Positions 58,479-64,000 of a stretch of 64,000 nucleotides of DNA are shown here, piece by piece. The notes below the pieces were generated by a model that was not told the origin of the DNA, did no database searches, and saw only the letters and a list, made by a program, of their open reading frames with translations. This stretch comes from Mycobacterium sp. MFM001. Lineage in GTDB: Bacteria; Actinomycetota; Actinomycetes; Mycobacteriales; Mycobacteriaceae. The stretch lies in assembly GCF_003402475.1 (NCBI RefSeq), contig NZ_BFAB01000013.1:79551-143550 (forward strand), in the 5' to 3' direction. The stretch's first letter is position 1. Each line of letters starts with the position of its first letter. The translations under genes and the position numbers were made by a program.

Positions 58479-59483
58479 GTGTCTGAACGCGCGGCTCCAG
58501 TGCGAATCGGTATCCTCGGCGCGGCCCGCGTTGCGCCGTTGGCGCTCATCAATCCGGCCCGGGGACACGGCGAGGTCGAGGTGGCTGCCATCGCGGCACG
58601 CGATGTGGCACGCGCCCAAGCCGTTGCCGACAAGCACGACATCGCCCGGGTGCACGACAGCTATGAGGCGCTGATCGCCGATCCAGATTTGGATGCTATC
58701 TACAACCCGCTGCCGAACGGCTTGCACGGCAAGTGGACTCGGGCTGCGCTGGCGGCGGGCAAGCACGTGCTGTGCGAAAAGCCGTTTACTGCCAACGCCG
58801 CTGAGGCGCGTGAGATCGCCGAATTGGCCGAGAAGTCAGGGCGGGTGGTGATGGAGGGGTTTCATTACCGCTACCACCCGTTGACGCTGCGCGCCGAGGA
58901 AATCATTGCCTCGGGGGAGTTGGGCAAGCTGCAGCGGGTGGAGGCGGCCTTGTGCTTCCCGCTGCCCAAGTTCTCCGACATCCGCTACAACTACTCCCTT
59001 GCCGGCGGCGCGACGATGGACGCCGGATGCTATGCGGTGCATATGGCCCGCACATTCGGCGGTTCTACCCCGGAAGTCGTTTCGGCACAAGCGAAACTGC
59101 GTGACCCTCGCGTGGATCGGGCCATGACGGCCGAATTGCGGTTTGCAGATGGGCACACCGGCCGGGTCAGCTGCTCGATGTGGTCGTCGAACTTGCTGAA
59201 GTTCGGCGCCAAGGTGGTTGGCGAGCGCGGCGAACTACGCGCTACCAACCCAGCGGCACCGCACGTTTTCAATCGGCTGTCGATCCGATCAGCGGACGGC
59301 AAACGGGTAGAGCGCTTTCCGAAGCGCGCCTCGTACGCGTATCAGCTTGACGCATTCGCCTCGGCGGTGCTGCGGGGCGAGCCGGTGAAGACGTCGCCGG
59401 AAGACGCGGTGCAGAACATGACCGTCATCGACGCGATCTACCGCGCGGCCGGTCTGCCGCTCCGCGAGCCGGCCGAACTCTAA
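58479..59483 (+). CDS. Gfo/Idh/MocA-family NAD(P)-dependent oxidoreductase
   Basis: A cytoplasmic oxidoreductase of about 334 residues with an N-terminal Rossmann fold (VRIGILGAARVAPLALINPA). It has the family lysine motif KHVLCEKPFTANAAEAREIA near residue 100, and the C-terminal substrate domain with GGATMDAGCYAVHMARTFGG near residue 180. The family acts on sugars, inositols and related polyols. The GTG at 58479 is preferred because it places the Rossmann motif at the usual distance; a GTG at 58446 would add 11 residues. Neither has a clear ribosome site. Close to a glycolipopeptide locus it could act in sugar supply, but sugar nucleotide genes are absent here and the role is open. Confidence 0.85.
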   Translation: MSERAAPVRIGILGAARVAPLALINPARGHGEVEVAAIAARDVARAQAVADKHDIARVHDSYEALIADPDLDAIYNPLPNGLHGKWTRAALAAGKHVLCEKPFTANAAEAREIAELAEKSGRVVMEGFHYRYHPLTLRAEEIIASGELGKLQRVEAALCFPLPKFSDIRYNYSLAGGATMDAGCYAVHMARTFGGSTPEVVSAQAKLRDPRVDRAMTAELRFADGHTGRVSCSMWSSNLLKFGAKVVGERGELRATNPAAPHVFNRLSIRSADGKRVERFPKRASYAYQLDAFASAVLRGEPVKTSPEDAVQNMTVIDAIYRAAGLPLREPAEL

Positions 59484-59512
59484 TCCCTTCGCCCCGTTGG
59501 CAATTGGGTCGT

Positions 59513-61153
59513 TTAGGTCGCGAAGTGGGCCTGGTTGACGTGCTCGGCCACGCGTAAAGCGTTGGCAGCGATCGTCAAACCGGGACTCAGGCCGGCGCTG
59601 GACGGAAAGAACGAGCCGTCCACCACGTAGAGATTGTCCACTTCGTGCGCGCGGTTTTGGGGATCCAGCACACTGGATTTGGGGTCCGTACCGAAGCGGC
59701 ATGTGCCGCAGACGTGGGCCAGGGCCGAGTTGTCTTTGCCGCCCCGCAGGGTGACTTTGCGGAACGGCTCCAGCACGTCGTTCAACTGCCGCAAAAATTC
59801 TGCACGCCGCTCGATCTCGCAGGCGTGGAAACGGTACTGGATCCGCATCCGCTGCCGGCCGTCTCCGTTTGACCGCTCGGAGGGCAGCACGCGGTTATCC
59901 AGATAGGGCAGGTCTTCCATGATCGCGGCCAGCATCAGTCCGCCGCTGAAGAACCGCTCGTAGACCCGCTTCGTCGCCGGCTTGATCATCCGCATCAGCC
60001 GTGGCCCCCAGCCCGGTCGGTTCAACAGAAACTCCATGGGCGGCATGGCGCCGCCTGACTGTACGGTGCCGTATTTCTGCCCTTCCCAGAAATAGAAATC
60101 GGTCATCCCGATCTGCTTGTTCGGGGCCGTGATCTTGCTGTCGGGCTGCGGCCAGATCTCGATGAAGTCGACAAGATGACGCATCAGGTTGCGCCCCACC
60201 AAGTCCGAACCGTTGGCCAGTCCGTTGGGCCAATCGCCCGAACGAGAATTGAGCAAGAGCACGGGGGTCGCCAGCGCGCCGGCGGCCAGCACTACCACCT
60301 TGCCTTTCAGGGTCAGCATGCCGGTGGGATGCTGGCAGATCACCTGCCGTACTTGGGTGCGGTCCGCCTCCAGTCGGACAACGCGGCACTCCGTCAGCAG
60401 GCGGGCGCCGTGCTCGGTGACGGCAGGCATCAGGCAGTTGCGGGCCGCGTCGTTTTTGCACGACTGGTGGCACAGATAGCTCTGACAGGTAGTACAGCCG
60501 TCCGTGTAGTCGCAGGCCATCGGCAGGTGGTAGGGATGCAGTCCGCGACCGGTCAGATACTCGACGAGCGGCTGGTTGTCCGCCGAAAAAGGCGGCGCCG
60601 CAGGCAAAGTGACTTCGGCCGCCTCAGGCCGCAGGGGATCGGCCTGGCCGCGAACCCCCAGCAGCTTCTCCGCCGCTGCGTACCAGGGGCGCAGCTGGTC
60701 GTAGGTGATCGGCCAGGCATCCGGCACGGTGGAATCCCCGGGGTTGCGGAAATTTTGCCGGGGAGTGAAATCGCGGTCGAAGAACCGCTCGCAGACCATG
60801 CCGTAGATGGCCGACGACCCGCCCGTTCCACTACCGATCAACGGCAAAAACTTCCGGGAGAAACGTCCGCTGACGTCCTCGATCTCGTCGGTGGAGCGTC
60901 CGCCGCGGGCCAAGGCATCGTAGTAAGCCTCGGCCGAACGGGCCGCCTGTGGCTCGACCAGTTCCGGATACGACGAACGAATAGTCCCCGGCGCCCCGGG
61001 CAGTGTTGAGCGCCCCTTCTCGACGAACAGCACCCTGCGCCCTGACCGGGCCAGCGAGTAGCCCAGCGTCCCACCACCCATTCCTGTACCGACGACAATC
61101 GCGTCCCACACAACGTCTTCCGCCTCGCGCGGATCCAGCTCGCCGTTAACCAA
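59513..61153 (-). CDS. GMC-type FAD-dependent oxidoreductase
   Basis: A 546-residue flavoprotein. The FAD motif is at the N terminus (WDAIVVGTGMGGGTLGYSLA, then RRVLFVEKG). A cysteine-rich stretch near residue 225 (CDYTDGCTTCQSYLCHQSCK) is unusual enough to note. The GMC C-terminal signature has the catalytic His region (ALAHVCGTCRFGTDP) and VVDGSFFPSSAGLSPGLTIA. The family oxidises alcohols, sugars or sterols; the substrate is unknown. The start is TTG 61153: GAGGAG lies about eight bases upstream and no better ATG precedes the FAD motif. It is convergent with the Gfo/Idh/MocA gene, with a 29-base gap. Confidence 0.88.
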   Translation of the reverse strand: MVNGELDPREAEDVVWDAIVVGTGMGGGTLGYSLARSGRRVLFVEKGRSTLPGAPGTIRSSYPELVEPQAARSAEAYYDALARGGRSTDEIEDVSGRFSRKFLPLIGSGTGGSSAIYGMVCERFFDRDFTPRQNFRNPGDSTVPDAWPITYDQLRPWYAAAEKLLGVRGQADPLRPEAAEVTLPAAPPFSADNQPLVEYLTGRGLHPYHLPMACDYTDGCTTCQSYLCHQSCKNDAARNCLMPAVTEHGARLLTECRVVRLEADRTQVRQVICQHPTGMLTLKGKVVVLAAGALATPVLLLNSRSGDWPNGLANGSDLVGRNLMRHLVDFIEIWPQPDSKITAPNKQIGMTDFYFWEGQKYGTVQSGGAMPPMEFLLNRPGWGPRLMRMIKPATKRVYERFFSGGLMLAAIMEDLPYLDNRVLPSERSNGDGRQRMRIQYRFHACEIERRAEFLRQLNDVLEPFRKVTLRGGKDNSALAHVCGTCRFGTDPKSSVLDPQNRAHEVDNLYVVDGSFFPSSAGLSPGLTIAANALRVAEHVNQAHFAT

Positions 61154-61325
61154 AATCGAGCTCCTCAGCGGACCATGCCGAAAGCTTTGCCCGGTTGGGA
61201 CGAATCACGAACGTACCACCCGTCACGGCCACCCCAGTGCCGGAAATGTGGGTGGCGTTCCGTCGAATCGTCCACAATTCCGCTAGGGCAAAGACTCGCT
61301 CTTCTGCTGTCACTGCAGAGGCCAT
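61146..61325 (-). CDS. Small ORF overlapping the start of the GMC gene
   Basis: A 59-residue frame (MASAVTAEERVFALAELWTI at the start, AWSAEELDFG at the end) whose stop overlaps the TTG start of the GMC gene by eight bases. The GMC ribosome site lies inside its 3' end, an arrangement that favours translational coupling. Codon use looks protein-like and there is no opposing gene. I recognise no family and the start has no strong ribosome site, so this may be chance. Confidence 0.3.
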   Translation of the reverse strand: MASAVTAEERVFALAELWTIRRNATHISGTGVAVTGGTFVIRPNRAKLSAWSAEELDFG

Positions 61326-61390
61326 GATCGTCGAGGTGCAATCTGACGATCCGCCGCCGGGACGCCCCCTACCCATCTGTTCATCGGGTA

Positions 61391-62254
61391 CTACCGCGTC
61401 TTACAGACCAGCGGGTCACCAAACTGGACGGCGGCAAGATCAGTTGCTTGGTCGACAAATGTAACTTTTTTCTGCAAGACGATTTGGTAATAAGCATTCA
61501 GGATGCGGTACTCACCTGCATGGTACTTCAAAAACAGATTGATCGGCCACCAAGGATTAGCTCGCACGCGGGGATAAAAATTCCCTAGAAAGTCGTCAAA
61601 AATTATCACACCGCCCTCTTTTAACAAGCGCCAAGAATTGATGGCATCCGTTAAGACGTCATCGGCATGGTGCGATCCATCGACATAAATGAGATCAAAC
61701 TCTTGTTTTTCATCGATCAGTTGCGGTAAGACGTGCAAAGACGAGCCCTTGCGCTTCGTCAGCCGCTCTGCGCAGGGCGCAAGATTGCTATCAAACCGAG
61801 CCTCGAGATCATGCAAGTCTTGCGTTGCGTCGTACTTGTATCCCTCAGTACTACCGGCCCAGGTGTCTACCGCTGTCAACTGCCCTTTTGTGAAGTAGGT
61901 CAGCAGAAACAGGGTTGACCGCCCCTCCCACGACCCGATTTCAAGAATGCGTATAGGGTCTGTGCGAGCAAAAATTTTCGAAAATGTAGTAGACCACTGC
62001 AAAATGTTCATGTCAGCCATGTCAAAGAATAGTTCCTTGAACTGGCCTGTCGCCGCATACGCCTCAAAAGCCGCGCGAACCTCAGACACGTGCTTTGCTG
62101 CGCCCGATAGAATTCCAAGCTTGGTCAGAAGGTAGCGCAAGTTGTCTGCAAAGTAGTGCCACAGCACAGAGGGTCGTCCACTACCAACCCGCAGTAATAC
62201 GGCAATGTACCGGGTCATCCAACGAATTTTGGTTGTGGTGGTTGGCCCTGTCAT
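61391..62254 (-). CDS. Class I SAM-dependent methyltransferase (Methyltransf_24/TylF-like)
   Basis: A 287-residue methyltransferase. SAM motif I is IRILEIGSWEGRSTLFLLTY near residue 95, followed by LTAVDTWAGSTEG. A metal/catalytic region near residues 170-200 reads DLIYVDGSHHADDVLTDA and GGVIIFDDFLGN. This is the plan of sugar and small-molecule O-methyltransferases, including those that methylate GPL sugars. The ATG at 62254 has AGGGGA five bases upstream. Base composition is unlike the rest of the window: 27 of 60 bases are G or C in 61561-61620, against roughly two-thirds elsewhere, suggesting recent acquisition. It lies alone between a GMC gene and a fourth acyltransferase, in a decoration context. 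The acceptor is inferred, not known. Confidence 0.82.
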   Translation of the reverse strand: MTGPTTTTKIRWMTRYIAVLLRVGSGRPSVLWHYFADNLRYLLTKLGILSGAAKHVSEVRAAFEAYAATGQFKELFFDMADMNILQWSTTFSKIFARTDPIRILEIGSWEGRSTLFLLTYFTKGQLTAVDTWAGSTEGYKYDATQDLHDLEARFDSNLAPCAERLTKRKGSSLHVLPQLIDEKQEFDLIYVDGSHHADDVLTDAINSWRLLKEGGVIIFDDFLGNFYPRVRANPWWPINLFLKYHAGEYRILNAYYQIVLQKKVTFVDQATDLAAVQFGDPLVCKTR

Positions 62255-63002
62255 ATTCCCCTTTAGTCTTGCTTGATAAGGTCGATGCGGTCTTATTCAA
62301 CAGAATGATGAGTAGCGTTTTTTAGCCTAACAGGACAGCAGCTCAGGGCGCGCCGCTTTGGTCCGCCATTACAACCATCGAACGCAGCCACCGCCGACAC
62401 TCGGCAAGGGCCGGACCGCTGGCCGGTCACGTGCTGCGGCGCACGGCGGCGCGAGGCGATATCGCCGGCCAGGTCGAACTCTGCAGCGTGTGCGCAGCCA
62501 GCTCACGTAAAGGAAGCTTTGTGTTCTCGGCACCTGTGGCCGCGACGCCAGTTGTGACTCGTCGCGCGGCTGACGCCTACCTGCGCCGCGCGCCCGCCGC
62601 TGTCCACCTTTGGGCGAGGAGTTTCAAGAACTGCTGACGATTGATTCGACTGCGGCCGGCGGCCCGGGTCCTTCTTCACACGGCGAGACGACACCACACA
62701 AGCCTCCACAAACTTCGCTTGTGTTGCATCGTCTACTGGAAACCACTGGGGATCACGTGCTCACTTTTCGACCGGAACCGACAATCGTCCACAAGGAAGG
62801 CGGGAATTGCCCCACAGCGATCCCGTCGATGTATGAAAGATGAGCGTATGGCCGCTGCGCATCTCCTGGCACAAGCGATCGCGTTTTTTCGCAGGTCTTC
62901 GAGCTTTCGGGGCGATTGCAGCAGACTTTGGTGTGGCATTCACGACCACCAGCGGATCCGGCACGAGGGGCACACTCACCGTCAGGCCGCCGGCCCAGCA
63001 TG
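62255..63002. other. Intergenic/remnant region with no clear gene
   Basis: About 750 bases. The first ~80, upstream of the methyltransferase, are A+T-rich and should hold its promoter. The rest returns to high G+C and has only short frames. One at 62840-63118 begins like a secreted-protein leader (FFAGLRAFGAIAADFGVAFT) but runs into the antisense of the acyltransferase gene, so it is more likely a truncated remnant than a gene. Confidence 0.5.
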
Positions 63003-64000
63003 TCAACCGCGGGCGAGCGCGCGGTCGGCCAGCGCCCCGATTACCGGTGCCAATAGCTTCGAGTATTCGAGCGTCGCGTGTTGCCAGTCGAGGTACACCA
63101 GGGTGTTGCCCACGATGACCGGGCAGCGGTCGGCGGTGCAGAACAGATCGGTGACGTCGGCGTAGTCTCCGCCGCCGGCTTTGGTGGCGGCGGACTCAGC
63201 GGCGACGCCCCGTTGGTTCACCGCCTCCGACCTGGACGGCGAGCAGGCGGTCGCCTCGTCGAGGTGCTCGGACAGGCAGATCGGCACCGTCGAGCGCGGA
63301 TCCGGGATCGGCCCGAGCACCAGCACTTTCGTACCCATGCCGCGCAGCTGCTGTACCACGCGGGTCAAGCTATCGATCCACGCCGGGTCGTATGACGTGA
63401 TACCGGACAGCCAACCGATACCGGGACCGTACAGCCGCATCATGCTCATCACGACCAGCCGCGGGTGCTCGGCGCGTAACCGGGCGAGGACCTGACTGCG
63501 CCACTGCTCGCAGGCGGTGTACGCCATCCGACGCAGTGGGTTGGCGATCGGCAAATTCATCAACGGGCAGTCGGCATGGCTCAGGGTTTCCAGCCGCCAC
63601 CGTCGCTGCTCGGCGACCTGCTGCAACGCCGGGCCCCACATTGCGGCATGCGAGTCGCCGACCAGGGCCACCGTCGTCTTCGAGGCGGTATCGCCCGTCA
63701 CGCACTCATGCTGTTCGACGTCGAAAAAATTGAGCATGCAGCCGTTTCGCAAAATGGTGGTGAGTTCGGCTTGCGCGTCTGCGAGCGGCGGGTCGAGGTT
63801 CGATGGCACGGCCTTCAACTCGGCGGATGCCGCGACCGCGGCCTGCACCTGTGTGAACGCATTTTGCACTGCCGCGTCGTACAGATGAATGTTGTGGCCC
63901 GCGGAGGGAGGCGCCGCAGTGAGAGTCAGCGCCGCAGCCGGCGCGCCACGGCCAACTGGTGTAGGCAGCGCTACCGCCAGCGCCACGCCAACACAGACCG
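63003..64000 (-). CDS. Membrane acyltransferase-3/SGNH protein, copy 4, C-terminal part (cut by window edge)
   Basis: The C-terminal ~330 residues of a fourth paralogue; the frame is open to the right edge. It begins in the last membrane helix, then reads RGAPAAALTLTAAPPSAGHN. The SGNH domain has VALVGDSHAAMWGPALQQVA with the nucleophile serine and ends VYLDWQHATLEYSKLLAPVI with the late Asp-x-x-His. Both catalytic elements are intact. It resembles copy 3 in the stalk (NIHLYDAAVQ) but is distinct from copies 1-3 throughout. With copies 1-3 at the left, the paralogues bracket the whole export-synthetase region. The membrane acyltransferase half lies outside the window. Confidence 0.88.
   Translation of the reverse strand, partial: VCVGVALAVALPTPVGRGAPAAALTLTAAPPSAGHNIHLYDAAVQNAFTQVQAAVAASAELKAVPSNLDPPLADAQAELTTILRNGCMLNFFDVEQHECVTGDTASKTTVALVGDSHAAMWGPALQQVAEQRRWRLETLSHADCPLMNLPIANPLRRMAYTACEQWRSQVLARLRAEHPRLVVMSMMRLYGPGIGWLSGITSYDPAWIDSLTRVVQQLRGMGTKVLVLGPIPDPRSTVPICLSEHLDEATACSPSRSEAVNQRGVAAESAATKAGGGDYADVTDLFCTADRCPVIVGNTLVYLDWQHATLEYSKLLAPVIGALADRALARG

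Noticed and set aside
62641..63165. 174-codon plus-strand frame
   Set aside because: Its 3' third is antisense to the acyltransferase C terminus, and the remainder has no ribosome site or recognisable domain.

Overview
The window looks like chromosome of a non-tuberculous Mycobacterium. It is G+C-rich, carries a paired mmpS/mmpL set, a GPL-type glycosyltransferase, a Gap-like membrane protein, a haemophore-related protein, twin fadE genes and an Mce-associated membrane protein, and uses GTG/TTG starts often. No rRNA, tRNA, CRISPR array or intact insertion sequence was seen. I cannot name the species.

Layout. 1-5262 is general lipid metabolism: a truncated Mce-associated membrane protein, two overlapping acyl-CoA dehydrogenase genes, an amidohydrolase behind a palindromic operator-like site, and a TetR regulator fused to a hotdog thioesterase-like domain. 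5340-13911 is a decoration block. It holds three paralogous membrane acyltransferases with C-terminal SGNH domains (two nearly identical, the third frameshifted) and one GPL-type glycosyltransferase between the first two. 14426-21353 has a small haemophore-like secreted protein and an mmpS-mmpL-mmpL export operon on the minus strand. 22173-57508 is an mbtH-NRPS-NRPS operon on the plus strand. A Gap-like membrane protein converges on it at 57529-58323. 58479-62254 has a Gfo/Idh/MocA oxidoreductase, a GMC oxidoreductase and an A+T-rich methyltransferase. A fourth acyltransferase-SGNH gene runs off the right edge.

The centrepiece is a 35 kb two-gene NRPS with ten adenylation domains (seven plus three), a condensation domain at the start, two epimerases (modules 6 and 7) and a terminal thioesterase. 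The neighbours (mmpS, mmpL pair, mbtH, gap, Gtf-like glycosyltransferase, acyltransferases) are those of mycobacterial glycopeptidolipid (GPL) loci. Known GPLs have a three-residue peptide plus alaninol, so this system should make something larger: an N-acylated decapeptide with a D-Phe-like then a D-Thr-like residue at positions 6-7 and hydroxy-amino-acid-like residues at 8-9. It would probably be glycosylated and O-acylated, and exported by MmpS/MmpL/Gap. The product is an inference. The domain order, duplicated genes and frameshift are read from the sequence.
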